From positions 1 through 64,000 of the forward strand of contig JAEXFD010000035.1 in assembly GCA_023400405.1 (NCBI GenBank): a DNA stretch of 64,000 nucleotides. Direction: 5' to 3'. Positions 51,493 through 60,278 of this stretch are shown here, one piece after another. Every line of letters starts with the position of its first letter. Within the stretch, counting starts at the first letter, position 1. The DNA is from Pseudomonadota bacterium. Lineage in GTDB: Bacteria; Pseudomonadota; Alphaproteobacteria; Sphingomonadales; Sphingomonadaceae. The position numbers and the translations under genes are program-made. Under the pieces are notes generated by a model. It ran no database searches. It was not told the DNA's origin and worked only from the letters and a program-made list of their open reading frames with translations.

Positions 51493-52172
51493 GCGTCCGC
51501 CCAGCGGCGCAGCAGGTTGTGATAGACCGCGGTCAGCTCGATCACCGATCGATCGTCCTGGCCGAGCTGGCCGGCGAGCCGCTGGATCGCCCCGTCCATC
51601 TCGAACAGGATGCGCCGTTCGCCCTCGTCGCGCACCATCGACTGGAGCCAGAAGAAGCTCGCCACGCGCGCGCCGCGCGTCACCGGCTCGACGCGGTGCA
51701 GGCTGGACGAGGGATAGAGCACGGCATGGCCGGCCGGCAGCTTGACCACCTGCTCGCCGAACTGCCCCTCGATCACCAGCTCGCCGCCGTCATAGCCGGT
51801 GTCGGGCTCGAGGAAGACAGTCATCGACAGGTCCGAGCGGATGCGGAAGTCGCTGCCGCGCTGGATGCGCACCGCATTGTCGACATGCGCGCCGAAATGC
51901 TGGCCGCCGCCATAACGGTTGAACAGCGGCGGGAAGACCTTGAGCGGCAGCGCGGCCGCGACGAACAATGGCGATCGCGCCAGCGCATCGAGGATGATCC
52001 CACCGGCACGGCGATGCGCCCCGCTGCCTTCGGGAAGCTGCTCGTTCTGCTTGGCAAGCGCGGATTGCACGCCCGAGGTGACATTGCCGTCCACCCATTC
52101 CGCCGCATCGATAATGCCGCGCACCTGCGCCACTTCGTCGGGAGAGAGCAGGTCGGGAATCGCGATCAGCAC
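51489..52172 (-). CDS. piuC: PiuC/YbiX-type Fe(II)/2-oxoglutarate hydroxylase
   Basis: 227 residues, close to E. coli YbiX. GTG 52172 has GGAG nine bases upstream and overlaps the stop of the SEL1 gene by seven bases. Iron ligands His96 and Asp98 (HFGAHVD) and His159 (SSSLHRVEP), and 2-oxoglutarate Arg169 (GARVASFFW), are in place. The PiuC family is found beside catecholate receptors such as Fiu and PiuA and is induced by iron starvation; its substrate is not well known. It is the last gene of the receptor operon and overlaps the end of apbE by four bases. Confidence 0.88.
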   Translation of the reverse strand: MLIAIPDLLSPDEVAQVRGIIDAAEWVDGNVTSGVQSALAKQNEQLPEGSGAHRRAGGIILDALARSPLFVAAALPLKVFPPLFNRYGGGQHFGAHVDNAVRIQRGSDFRIRSDLSMTVFLEPDTGYDGGELVIEGQFGEQVVKLPAGHAVLYPSSSLHRVEPVTRGARVASFFWLQSMVRDEGERRILFEMDGAIQRLAGQLGQDDRSVIELTAVYHNLLRRWADA

Positions 52173-52864
52173 AATAGGGTCTCCAGTTCGGGCCAGCGCG
52201 ACGCCTTCAGCCAGGCGCGCGCCTTTTGGATGAAGGCCGGCGTCGCGGTCTCGCAGCAGCGGGCCAGCCAGGCCTGCGCCGCATCCACTTCGCCGGCATC
52301 GAGCAGCATCCGGGCATGGTTGAAGGCGCCGCGGAAATCGCCGCCCTCCGCCGCCCGGGCATAGCAGCGGGCCGCCTCGGCCAGGTCCTTCTCGACGACC
52401 CAGCCATCCTCGTGGAAGCTGCCGACATAGTTGGCAGCCTTGGCATTGCCCATCGCCGCCGCTTTCTCGAACCAGGCGAGCGCCGCGGCCTTGTCCTCGG
52501 TCAAACCCTCGCCGAGCGCGAGCGCCGTCGCATAATTGTACATGCCCCAATCGAGCCCGCGCTCGGCGGCGATGCGGAAGCATTCGGCGGCGCGCACCTT
52601 GTCGATCGGCGTGCCCCAGCCGAGATCGTAACAGCGCCCGACCATGTTGAGCGCCATCAGATGGCCCTGCGCCGCAGCCTTGTTGAACCAGGCAAAGCCC
52701 TGCCGCGCCTCGCCGGCATCGAGCAGCATCTGGCCGAGCACCGCCTGCGCCTCCGCCACGCCTTGTTCGGCGCCGGCACGAACGAGCGCCGCCCGCTCCT
52801 CCGGCGAACCGGAGAGGCGGGCGGCGACCTCCTTGGGGGAGAGCGAAGCCAGGTCGTCGCTCAA
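52166..52864 (-). CDS. SEL1/TPR-like repeat protein in the iron operon
   Basis: About 232 residues, starting best at TTG 52864, two bases after the receptor stop (no ATG or GTG is available). Several SEL1-type helical pairs are visible: EAQAVLGQMLLDAGEARQGF, ALNMVGRCYDLGWGTPIDKVRAAECF, MYNYATALALGEGLTEDKAAALAWF and AANYVGSFHEDGWVVEKDLAEAARCY. No signal peptide. Such proteins act as cytoplasmic protein-protein adaptors. Genes of this sort often sit between Fiu-like receptors and PiuC in sphingomonads, from what I know of the locus. Confidence 0.75.
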   Translation of the reverse strand: MSDDLASLSPKEVAARLSGSPEERAALVRAGAEQGVAEAQAVLGQMLLDAGEARQGFAWFNKAAAQGHLMALNMVGRCYDLGWGTPIDKVRAAECFRIAAERGLDWGMYNYATALALGEGLTEDKAAALAWFEKAAAMGNAKAANYVGSFHEDGWVVEKDLAEAARCYARAAEGGDFRGAFNHARMLLDAGEVDAAQAWLARCCETATPAFIQKARAWLKASRWPELETLLC

Positions 52865-52866
52865 GC

Positions 52867-55398
52867 TCAGAACTTGAACGAGACCGTGCCGAAGGCCGAA
52901 CGGCCCGGCGCGATGCTGGCATAGTGCGAGGAATAGACCTGGGTGAAATAGGTCTCGTTGGTGATGTTGTTGACGTTGACGCTCAGATCGACATGCTCGT
53001 TGACCTTGAAGGCCAGCCGCGCGTCGAAGCGCCAATAGCCGGGGATGGTGCGCGATAGGACCTTGGTCGCGGGGTTGACCGTCACCACGCCCGCCGCGTT
53101 CTGGGTGGCGCTGCGGTTGTCGGCATAGCCGCCGAACTGGCGGCTGGTGTAGAAGGCGCCGCCGCCGATGCTGAAGCGATCGACCGGCTTGACCGTGGCC
53201 CACAGCGTGAAGCTGTCCTTCGCCGTCTGCGTCGCCTGGCGGCCGGTGCTGACCGCGGGAGCGAGCACGGTCTTCGCCGGCTGGAGCGTCACCCCTGCGA
53301 CAACGAGGGCCGGCGCGGTCAGCGCGGTAAACCCGCCATCGACGATCTTCGGATCGAGATGGGTGTAGCCGCCGAACAGCGAGAACCACTTGGTGACGTT
53401 GCCGTTGAACGTTGCCTCGATGCCGCGGATCCGCCGCTTGCCGATGAACTGGACGTTGCCGTCCGGCCCGGTGGTGCGGGCATTGTCGGTATCGGTCTGG
53501 AAGGCGGCGATGCCGATCGCGAGCTGCTCGTCGAACAGGCCGGCCTTGGCGCCCACTTCGTAGCTTTTGGTCTTCTCCACCTTCAGGCTGTCGAGCAGGG
53601 CCAGCGCCGTCGCGCTGTTGGTCGTGCCGAGGCTGTTCGGCTCCTGCCCCTCGCCGAGCAGGCTGTTTGGCGGCGTCGCCGCAGTCGCGTAGCTCGCATA
53701 GAGGCTGGTGTTCTTGGTCGGCTTGAACACCAGGCCCGCCTGCCAATTGAAGATGTCGTCGGTGCGCTCGAGGCTGAAGGTGCTGGTCGCGCCGGCGGCA
53801 AGGCCGGGGGTCACCTTCGAAGTGAAGTGATCGTAGCGCGCCCCCAGGTTGAGGATCAGCGAGGGAAACAACGTGATCGAATCGAAGGCATAGGCGGAGA
53901 CGGTGTGCGCCTCGTTCTGGGTCTCCGCGCTATACGCCCCCTTCACAATCGGGGTCGGCGTGGTCGAGGTGTCGCTGGCATAGTTGATCCAGGCATCGTC
54001 GGGGTTCGGATTGAACAGGCTGGCGCAATAATGCCGGGCGATCGTGTCCGCATTGCAGCGCGGGCTCACCGTCGAGCCGCTCGCCGAGACGAAGGCGCCG
54101 CGACGCGCCTTTTCCCAGCTGATCTCGGCGCCGGCGGCGATGCTGTGCTTGACGGGGCCGGTGGCAAACTTGCCGAACAGGTCGATCTGGTCGGTCAGCG
54201 TCTCGGTATAGCCATAGCGGGTGTTGCCGCGCCTCCAGACATAGCCGCCGGTCAGCACGTCGCCCCGCGCGCCTGCCGCGCCGGTGGTCGGGTTGGTCGT
54301 GGCGGTGCCATAGACATTGCCCTGGCTGTCGTCGGGCAGCAGGAAGATGTAGCTCTGCTCGTTATAGCTGTAGCGCGCGGTGTTGCGCAGCGTGATGCCG
54401 CCGAAATCATGCTCGACGCGCAGCGACGCCTGATGCGTCGTCGTATCGCGGAAGTCGCGATCCTTGAGGCCGTAAAAGGCGCTTCGCTTCACCGTGCCGG
54501 TGGTGCCGCCCGCTGTGGTGATCGTGCCGAGTGCCGGCGCGGTCCAGATCTCGCCGGTGCCGGGCGCATTGCCGATCGTATAGAGGAACGGGATGCCGCT
54601 GTCGGGCAGCTCATGGCTTTCGAGATAATAATAGGATAGCGACAGGCGCGTATCGGTGTCGAGCCCGATCGTCACCGACGGCGCCACGCCCCAGCGCCGC
54701 GCCCAGATCGCGTCGCGCTCCGCAAAGTCCTGGTCGTGCCACATCGCCGCGACGCGAACGCCGATGCCGTTGCCCAGATACTGGTTCACGTCGATCGTCG
54801 CGTGCTTGTAGTCCGCGGTGCCGAGGCTGGCCGATGCCTTGATGAAATCCTGCTTCTGCGGCGTCTTAGTGATGATGTTGATCGATCCGCCGGCGCTGCC
54901 GCGGCCGCCCAGCGTCGAATCCGATCCGCGCACGACCTGGACCTGCTCGACCGCGAATACGTCGCGGGTCTGCGCCGCCGTGTCGCGCACGCCATCAACG
55001 AAGGTCGATCCCTGGCTGTCGAAGCCGCGGATGAAGGGGCGGTCGCCGATCGGATTGCCGCCCTCGGCCGCGCCGAAGGTGATGCCGGGCACGGTGCGCA
55101 GGGCCTCGGCCAGCGTGGTCGAGCCGGTCTGCTCGATCACTTCCTTGGGCAGCACCACCACCGAGCGCGGCGTGTTCTGCACGGTCGCCGTCGCCTTGGG
55201 CCCCTGCAGCTCGTGCCGCGCGCCGGTGACGATGATCTGGTCGTCATCGTCCCGCGCGCTGCGATCCTGGCCATTGTCGTTGGTATCCGCCGGAGCCCGA
55301 TCATTGTCCGCATGCGCAGCCGGCCCGCTGGCGATGAAGCCGACACAGGCGAGCGCCAGGAAAGGCGCGCCCGAACGCGCGGTGGAAGATCGACTCAC
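52867..55398 (-). CDS. TonB-dependent siderophore receptor (Fiu/catecholate type)
   Basis: 843 residues from GTG 55398, which has AGGGGG eight bases upstream. Signal peptide (PFLALACVGFIASGPAAHA). The plug domain holds IIVTGARHELQG (TonB box), TVQNTPRSVVVLPKEVIEQTG, LRTVPGITFGAAEGGNPIGDRPFIRGFDS and GGSINIITKTP. The barrel ends with RSAFGTVSFKF. The length, plug motifs and the association with PiuC match catecholate receptors. Two Fur-like palindromes lie in its promoter. It heads an operon with the SEL1 and PiuC genes. Confidence 0.9.
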   Translation of the reverse strand: MSRSSTARSGAPFLALACVGFIASGPAAHADNDRAPADTNDNGQDRSARDDDDQIIVTGARHELQGPKATATVQNTPRSVVVLPKEVIEQTGSTTLAEALRTVPGITFGAAEGGNPIGDRPFIRGFDSQGSTFVDGVRDTAAQTRDVFAVEQVQVVRGSDSTLGGRGSAGGSINIITKTPQKQDFIKASASLGTADYKHATIDVNQYLGNGIGVRVAAMWHDQDFAERDAIWARRWGVAPSVTIGLDTDTRLSLSYYYLESHELPDSGIPFLYTIGNAPGTGEIWTAPALGTITTAGGTTGTVKRSAFYGLKDRDFRDTTTHQASLRVEHDFGGITLRNTARYSYNEQSYIFLLPDDSQGNVYGTATTNPTTGAAGARGDVLTGGYVWRRGNTRYGYTETLTDQIDLFGKFATGPVKHSIAAGAEISWEKARRGAFVSASGSTVSPRCNADTIARHYCASLFNPNPDDAWINYASDTSTTPTPIVKGAYSAETQNEAHTVSAYAFDSITLFPSLILNLGARYDHFTSKVTPGLAAGATSTFSLERTDDIFNWQAGLVFKPTKNTSLYASYATAATPPNSLLGEGQEPNSLGTTNSATALALLDSLKVEKTKSYEVGAKAGLFDEQLAIGIAAFQTDTDNARTTGPDGNVQFIGKRRIRGIEATFNGNVTKWFSLFGGYTHLDPKIVDGGFTALTAPALVVAGVTLQPAKTVLAPAVSTGRQATQTAKDSFTLWATVKPVDRFSIGGGAFYTSRQFGGYADNRSATQNAAGVVTVNPATKVLSRTIPGYWRFDARLAFKVNEHVDLSVNVNNITNETYFTQVYSSHYASIAPGRSAFGTVSFKF

Positions 55399-55429
55399 GG
55401 ATAACCCCCTATATGCTGGTCTCGTTGCA

Positions 55430-55483
55430 GGGTCAGCTATTGCGAAGCGTTCGCAGAGTCAACGCTAATGCGAGTAGATCGCA
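55430..55483 (-). promoter_or_regulatory. Siderophore-receptor promoter with two Fur-like palindromes
   Basis: TGCGAAGCGTTCGCA (55441-55455) and TGCGAGTAGATCGCA (55469-55483) share TGCGA-N5-TCGCA and lie 28 bases apart. On the minus strand TTGACT (55462-55457) is a -35, and the first palindrome falls between it and the expected -10 near 55440. The first box is nearly the same as that at 48376-48390. Control by an iron-responsive regulator is the best guess. Confidence 0.7.
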
Positions 55484-55501
55484 ACTTTGTCGCAGCCGCG
55501 G

Positions 55502-55750
55502 TCAGCCGGGACGGCGCGCCATCAACCAGCTGCGGATCGCACTGGCCAGATTGGGAGGGTCTTCCACGCCGATCCGCGCGTGATCGATCGCCGCCACCAG
55601 CGCATTGAGCGGCAGCGCGCGCTCGGCCGCCGCGGCCTCCAGCGCTTGCCAGAAGATCGGCTCCAGGCTGATCGAAGTCGGGTGGCCGGCGATCGTCACC
55701 GATCGCTTGAGCGGTCCTTGGAACCCGCCAGGCGGCGGATCGAGGGTCAC
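55502..55750 (-). CDS. Ribbon-helix-helix domain protein, downstream of cobT
   Basis: 82 residues. The RHH-like part is LKRSVTIAGHPTSISLEPIFWQALEAAAAERALPLNALVAAID, a basic strand followed by two helices. Its ATG overlaps the cobT stop in ATGA, so they are translationally coupled. Small RHH proteins are DNA-binding or adaptor proteins; one directly behind cobT is a common arrangement in alphaproteobacteria as I recall. Function unknown. Confidence 0.75.
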   Translation of the reverse strand: MTLDPPPGGFQGPLKRSVTIAGHPTSISLEPIFWQALEAAAAERALPLNALVAAIDHARIGVEDPPNLASAIRSWLMARRPG

Positions 55751-57573
55751 GCGCCGTCGAACAGCGCCGCGAGCTGCTCGACCATCGTGCCGGCGAGCTG
55801 CTCGGCATCCATGATCGTCACGGCGCGGCTGTAATAGCGCGTCACGTCATGGCCGATGCCGATCGCGATCAGCTCGACCGGCGAGCGCGCCTCGATCCAG
55901 CCGATCACCTGGCGCAGATGGCGCTCGAGATAGGAGCCGGAGTTCACCGACAGCGTCGAATCGTCGACCGGCGCGCCGTCCGAGATCACCATCAGGATGC
56001 GCCGGTCTTCGGGCCGGGCGATCAGCCGGCTGTGCGCCCAGAGCAGCGCCTCGCCGTCGATATTCTCCTTGAGCAGCCCTTCGCGCATCATCAGCCCCAG
56101 GCTGCGCTTGGCACGGCGCCAGGGTTCGTCGGCCTGCTTGTAGACGATGTGGCGGATGTCGTTGAGGCGCCCCGGCTGCGGCGGCCGCCCCTCGGCCAGC
56201 CATTTCTCCCGGCTCTGCCCACCCTTCCAGGCGCGCGTGGTGAAGCCCAGGATCTCGGTCTTCACGCCGACGCGCTCGAGCGTGCGCGCCAGGATGTCGG
56301 CGCTGATCGCCGCGATCGAGATCGGCCGCCCGCGCATCGAACCCGAATTGTCGATCAGCAGCGTCACCACCGTGTCTTTGAACTCGGTGTCCTGCTCGAC
56401 CTTGTACGACAGCGACAGCGTCGGATTGACGACGACGCGCGCCAGCCGCGCCGCGTCGAGGATGCCCTCTTCCTGGTCGAAGTCCCAGCTGCGGTTCTGC
56501 TGCGCCATCAGCCGGCGCTGGAGCCGGTTGGCGAGCTTGGTCACCGCGCCCTGGAGATGGACGAGCTGCTGGTCGAGATAGGCGCGCAGGCGATCGAGTT
56601 CCTCGGTGTCGCACAGGTCGGTCGCGGCGATCACTTCGTCGAACTGGGTCGTGTAGGGGCGATAGTCGAATTGCGGCGGCAAGTCGCTCCACGGCCGGTT
56701 GGGGCGGACGGGCATCATGCCCTCCTCGCCCTCGTCGCCCGGCTCGCCCTCGCCGTCCTCCATCGCGTCGGATTGCTGCTGCTCGCCGTCCTCGCCCTCG
56801 TCCGATTCGCGCTGCTCGCCGCGCGCCTCGGCCTGGCCTTCGCTCTGGCTCGATTCGCTGTCCCCCTCCTCGTCGCCGGGCTCGTCCTGGTCGTCGGTGC
56901 CTTCGTCCTCGCCGCCGCCTTCATCGGCTTCGTCGGGGATCAGGTCGCCTTCGGTAAGCTCGAGGTCCTGGAGCAGCTTGGAGGTGAGCGTCGCGAAGGC
57001 CTGCTGGTCGTCGATCGCCAGCGCCAGCGCGTCGAGATCGCCGCCGGCGCGCTCCTCCACCCAGTCGCGCACCAGCGCCAGCCCCATCGCCGCCGCGGCC
57101 GGGGACTGCCGCCCGGTCAGCCGCTCGCGCAGGATCAGGCCGAGCGCGGTGGAAAGCGGCACCTCGTCGCGATTGCGCGCCCGCGCGATCGGATCGGAGC
57201 GCAGCTTCAGATTGAGCGCATGGTCGAGATTGGCCGCGATCCCCGCATAGCCGCGCGAGCCCAGCGCCTCGATCCGCGCGGTCTCCACCGCATCGTACAC
57301 CGCACGTGCCACCGGTTCGTGCGGCGCGGTCTTCAGGTGCAGCGCGTTGTCGTGATGCCGCATCCGCAGCGCGAAGCCGTCGGCAAAGCCCCGCGCCTCG
57401 GCGACTTCCTCGGCCGGCAGCGTCCGAGACGGCGTCGGCACCCTGATGCTGCGCCCGTCCTGGCGCGGCGCGTCGCCGGTAAAGCCGAGCTCCAGCTCCG
57501 GCTCACGCGCCAGCGCACGCGCCGTGCCGGCGAGGACGTCCCGGAAGCGATCGAGAGCGGAATCAGCGGCCAT
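55747..57573 (-). CDS. cobT: Cobaltochelatase subunit CobT (VWA-domain protein)
   Basis: 608 residues from ATG 57573; GAGGTGA seven bases upstream supports it, and its ATG overlaps the toxin stop in TAATG. The N-terminal domain is helical, the middle (about 225-300) is a run of Asp/Glu, and the C-terminal von Willebrand domain has the MIDAS motif DNSGSMRG (Asp408). With CobS (AAA+) it forms the chelatase complex that drives CobN to insert cobalt into hydrogenobyrinate diamide. cobN is not in the window. CobS and CobT also occur in genomes without complete cobalamin synthesis. Confidence 0.9.
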   Translation of the reverse strand: MAADSALDRFRDVLAGTARALAREPELELGFTGDAPRQDGRSIRVPTPSRTLPAEEVAEARGFADGFALRMRHHDNALHLKTAPHEPVARAVYDAVETARIEALGSRGYAGIAANLDHALNLKLRSDPIARARNRDEVPLSTALGLILRERLTGRQSPAAAAMGLALVRDWVEERAGGDLDALALAIDDQQAFATLTSKLLQDLELTEGDLIPDEADEGGGEDEGTDDQDEPGDEEGDSESSQSEGQAEARGEQRESDEGEDGEQQQSDAMEDGEGEPGDEGEEGMMPVRPNRPWSDLPPQFDYRPYTTQFDEVIAATDLCDTEELDRLRAYLDQQLVHLQGAVTKLANRLQRRLMAQQNRSWDFDQEEGILDAARLARVVVNPTLSLSYKVEQDTEFKDTVVTLLIDNSGSMRGRPISIAAISADILARTLERVGVKTEILGFTTRAWKGGQSREKWLAEGRPPQPGRLNDIRHIVYKQADEPWRRAKRSLGLMMREGLLKENIDGEALLWAHSRLIARPEDRRILMVISDGAPVDDSTLSVNSGSYLERHLRQVIGWIEARSPVELIAIGIGHDVTRYYSRAVTIMDAEQLAGTMVEQLAALFDGA

Positions 57574-57959
57574 TACCAAATCACCTCGCAACCGAATGCC
57601 GCGATCTCGGCATCCCGTGTCACCACCACCAACTCTTCCAGCAACGCCTGCGCCGCAATGAGCCGGTCGAAGGGGTCCTTGTGAGAACCTGCGAGCAGGC
57701 CCCCCGCAATTCCGTGACGCGCCGAGATATCGAGCAATTCGAAGCCGTCGCGAACCGCGTCCTCAGCGAATGAGGCCAGATTGCCCGCGAATTCAGGCAA
57801 TTGTCCCTTCCGAACCTTGGTCGCGATTTCCCAACCCGAAGCGGCACTGACGAACACCTGATTGCCCGGTTCCGCAATCGCCGCCTTCGCAGTCGAGCCA
57901 AGCTGCGGCGCATCTTTCCACCACCAGAGCAATGCGTGCGTATCGAGCAGCAAGCGCAT
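57573..57959 (-). CDS. VapC-type PIN-domain toxin
   Basis: 128 residues from ATG 57959. The PIN acidic residues are Asp6 (LLLDTHALLW), Glu44 (SGWEIATK), Asp95 and Asp98 (KDPFDRLIAAQAL) and Asp116 (TRDAEI), so the RNase is probably intact. The antitoxin gene ends two bases upstream. Its stop overlaps the cobT start, TAATG, so toxin and cobT are translationally linked. Type II toxins of this class cut tRNA or mRNA. Confidence 0.88.
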   Translation of the reverse strand: MRLLLDTHALLWWWKDAPQLGSTAKAAIAEPGNQVFVSAASGWEIATKVRKGQLPEFAGNLASFAEDAVRDGFELLDISARHGIAGGLLAGSHKDPFDRLIAAQALLEELVVVTRDAEIAAFGCEVIW

Positions 57960-57961
57960 CG

Positions 57962-58246
57962 TCACGGGGGCGGGAACAGGCTGGCGTTCTCGATCTGCTC
58001 CAATTCCTCTTCGGTGTAGCAAGATCCCGTCACGGCCTCTTCCGACACATTTCGCAGAATGCCTTTGAACCGTCCAGGCTTGCGCCGCGGCGCCGCCGCG
58101 TTCGAATACGGAACAAGTTTCGCGTACGGCACCCCAGCCTTGGCAAGCACGATCTCCTCGCCGGCATGAGCGCGCGCCAATAGCGCCGACAGATCGGTGT
58201 TCGCGTCGTCGACGTTGAACGTCTTCTGCGGATCGGCCTCAGCCAT
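57962..58246 (-). CDS. Phd/YefM-type antitoxin of the PIN toxin
   Basis: 94 residues from ATG 58246, which has a strong GAGGAG upstream. The N-terminal fold (FNVDDANTDLSALLARAHAGEEIVLAKAGVPYAKLVPY) is the Phd/YefM DNA-binding domain. The C-terminus (GRFKGILRNVSEEAVTGSCYTEEELEQIENASLF) is a likely toxin-binding segment. It ends two bases before the toxin gene. It starts 50 bases after the cobS stop on the same strand. Confidence 0.85.
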   Translation of the reverse strand: MAEADPQKTFNVDDANTDLSALLARAHAGEEIVLAKAGVPYAKLVPYSNAAAPRRKPGRFKGILRNVSEEAVTGSCYTEEELEQIENASLFPPP

Positions 58247-58296
58247 GCCAACGCTCCTCAAGGACCCCGAAGAAGTACTCCGCGGGACCGCAGCTC

Positions 58297-59304
58297 TCAA
58301 GCCTTGCCGACCACGCTCTCCGGCAGGTCGGTGCCGAACACCCGCTGGTAATATTCGGCCACCTGCGCCCGCTCGGCCTCGTCGCACTTGTTGAGGAAGG
58401 AGAGGCGGAAGGCGAAGCCGGGGTCCTTGAAGATCTCGGTATTCTGCGCCCAGGTGATCACCGTGCGCGGGCTCATCACGGTCGAGATGTCGCCGTTGAT
58501 GAAGCCCTTGCGCGTGAGGTCCGCCACGCGGACCATGTTCTCGACCAGCGCCTTGCCGCCCGGCTTGTCGAACTCGCCCGACTTGGCGAGCACGATCTGC
58601 GCCTCGACCGCGGCGGGCAGATAGTTGAGCGTCACCACGATGTTCCAGCGGTCCATCTGGCCCTGGTTGATCTGCTGGGTGCCGTGATAGAGCCCGCTGG
58701 TGTCGCCCAGGCCCACCGTATTGGCCGTGGCGAACAGGCGGAACCAGGGGCTCGGCCGGATCACGCGGTTCTGATCGAGCAGGGTCAGCTTGCCCTCGGT
58801 CTCGAGCACGCGCTGGATCACGAACATCACGTCGGGCCGGCCGGCGTCATACTCGTCGAACACGAGCGCGGTCGGCGTCTGCAGCGCCCAGGGCAGCAGC
58901 CCTTCGCGGAATTCGGTGACCTGCTGGCCGTCGCGCAGCACGATCGCATCGCGGCCGATCAGGTCGATGCGGCTGATATGCGCGTCGAGATTGATGCGGA
59001 TGCACGGCCAGTTGAGCCGCGCCGCTACCTGCTCGATATGGGTCGACTTGCCGGTGCCGTGATAGCCCTGGACCATCACGCGGCGATTGTGCGCGAAGCC
59101 CGCCAGGATCGCCAGCGTGGTGTCGGCATCGAAGACATAGGCGGGATCGAGATCGGGCACCCGCTCGTCCGCCTCGCTGAATGCCGGCACTTCGAGGTCG
59201 CTGTCGATGCCGAACAGCTCGCGCACCTTCACCATGCGATCGGGCGCCTCGAGGATCGTCGTCTCGCGGCTGTCGGGCTGGGTGTTGGGGATGTCGGCCA
59301 TCAT
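58297..59304 (-). CDS. cobS: Cobaltochelatase subunit CobS (AAA+ ATPase)
   Basis: 335 residues from ATG 59304, with GAGGAA upstream. Walker A GYHGTGKST (80-88), Walker B TALVFDEYDAG (146-154), and the MoxR/CobS-type sensor region (LFATANTVGLGDTSGLYHGTQQ) are intact. It works as a ring with CobT. The frame extends 33 codons upstream without a supported start. cobS and cobT are usually adjacent; here the antitoxin and toxin genes lie between them. Confidence 0.92.
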   Translation of the reverse strand: MMADIPNTQPDSRETTILEAPDRMVKVRELFGIDSDLEVPAFSEADERVPDLDPAYVFDADTTLAILAGFAHNRRVMVQGYHGTGKSTHIEQVAARLNWPCIRINLDAHISRIDLIGRDAIVLRDGQQVTEFREGLLPWALQTPTALVFDEYDAGRPDVMFVIQRVLETEGKLTLLDQNRVIRPSPWFRLFATANTVGLGDTSGLYHGTQQINQGQMDRWNIVVTLNYLPAAVEAQIVLAKSGEFDKPGGKALVENMVRVADLTRKGFINGDISTVMSPRTVITWAQNTEIFKDPGFAFRLSFLNKCDEAERAQVAEYYQRVFGTDLPESVVGKA

Positions 59305-59408
59305 CGCTTCCTCAAGAATGCCTCGCGAGTTAGAGACTGGATTGCCGCACCGCAACGGCAAAGCGGCTTCGGGGTTTGCTTCTAAATGCGCGGAAGCGCG
59401 CATTTAGA

Positions 59409-59548
59409 GCGGCACCGGCCCGCTCCCCCACCAGTGTGAGGTGAACAGCGCCCCGCGCTGTTCAGGTCATGCCGGGGGCATGACCGACCTCACACTCCCA
59501 TAATATACTGCCGTTGGGTGGCCGGGTGGGGGAGCGGGCCGGTGCCGC
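59409..59548. repeat. Nested palindrome with two hairpins inside two stems
   Basis: The outer stem is a perfect 24-bp inverted repeat (59409-59432 with 59525-59548). Directly inside, AGTGTGAGGT (59433-59442) pairs with ACCTCACACT (59487-59496). Inside that are two hairpins, GAACAGCGC/GCGCTGTTC (59443-59463) and GGTCATGCC/GGCATGACC (59465-59485), each with a three-base loop. Bases 59497-59524 are unpaired. The whole folds as a cross-shaped structure of 140 bases, between the HxlR gene and cobS. No coding region is seen here. Confidence 0.88.
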
Positions 59549-59582
59549 GACTGCGCCGCCAGGCGCATCCTCAAACGCCGCG

Positions 59583-60278
59583 CTAATCGTTCTCGAAGCG
59601 CGGCAGGCGGAACAGGTCGACGAAGCGCTGGCCGAGCGCCACGTCGCCGGTGACCGCCGCGCGGCCGAGCTCGATCGAGCGCGTCAGCGGGTCGGGGCCG
59701 TAGAAGGTCGCGGCGAGCGGGCTCGGCTGGCCCGCGAAGATCACGTCCGCACCGTCGGGCTCGCGCCGCCCGATCTCCAGCCGCCCGCGCACGATCGCCG
59801 CGCGGAACGGCTCGCCGCCGATCCGGAATCCCAGGTCTGGCGCGAAATCGGGATCGCCCGCAGTGTTCATCATCGTGCGCAGCGAGAGCATGAAGGCCGT
59901 GTTGCTCAGCGGCAGCGTCACGTCGTGCGCCGGCGATCCCGCCGCCCACCGGCTCAGCGCGAAGATCGGTTCCTCCAGCGCCATGCCCCATTTGGTGAGG
60001 GCATAGACCTGGGCATTGGCCGGCGAAGGCAGCGTGCGGCGGCGCAGGATTCCCGCCTTCTCCATGCCTTCCAGCCGCTGGGTGAGCACATTCGCGCTCA
60101 ATCCCTCCAGCGCGCCGCGGATCTCGCCGAAGCGCCGCGGCCCGAGCAGCAATTCGCGCACGATCAGCAGCGCCCAGCGCTCGCCGATCAAGTCCATCGC
60201 CAGCGCCGTTCCGCACGCGTCCCGATACCAGCGCCGCGCCTTGCCCCAATCGACCTCAGTTATTTTTTGTGACTCCAT
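59583..60278 (-). CDS. HxlR-type regulator with C-terminal SCP2-like domain
   Basis: 231 residues. The winged-helix domain (about 22-110) has a conserved Cys22 (RDACGTALAMDLIGERWALLIVREL), GPRRFGEIRGALEGLSANVLTQRL and ILRRRTLPSPANAQVYALTKWG, as in HxlR proteins that sense aldehydes or oxidants through this Cys. The last 110 residues (FMLSLRTMMNTA, VIFAGQPSPLAATFYG) resemble a sterol-carrier-protein-like domain. It is divergent from the VOC/GST operon. Two similar 17-bp sites lie around its start codon. Confidence 0.85.
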   Translation of the reverse strand: MESQKITEVDWGKARRWYRDACGTALAMDLIGERWALLIVRELLLGPRRFGEIRGALEGLSANVLTQRLEGMEKAGILRRRTLPSPANAQVYALTKWGMALEEPIFALSRWAAGSPAHDVTLPLSNTAFMLSLRTMMNTAGDPDFAPDLGFRIGGEPFRAAIVRGRLEIGRREPDGADVIFAGQPSPLAATFYGPDPLTRSIELGRAAVTGDVALGQRFVDLFRLPRFEND

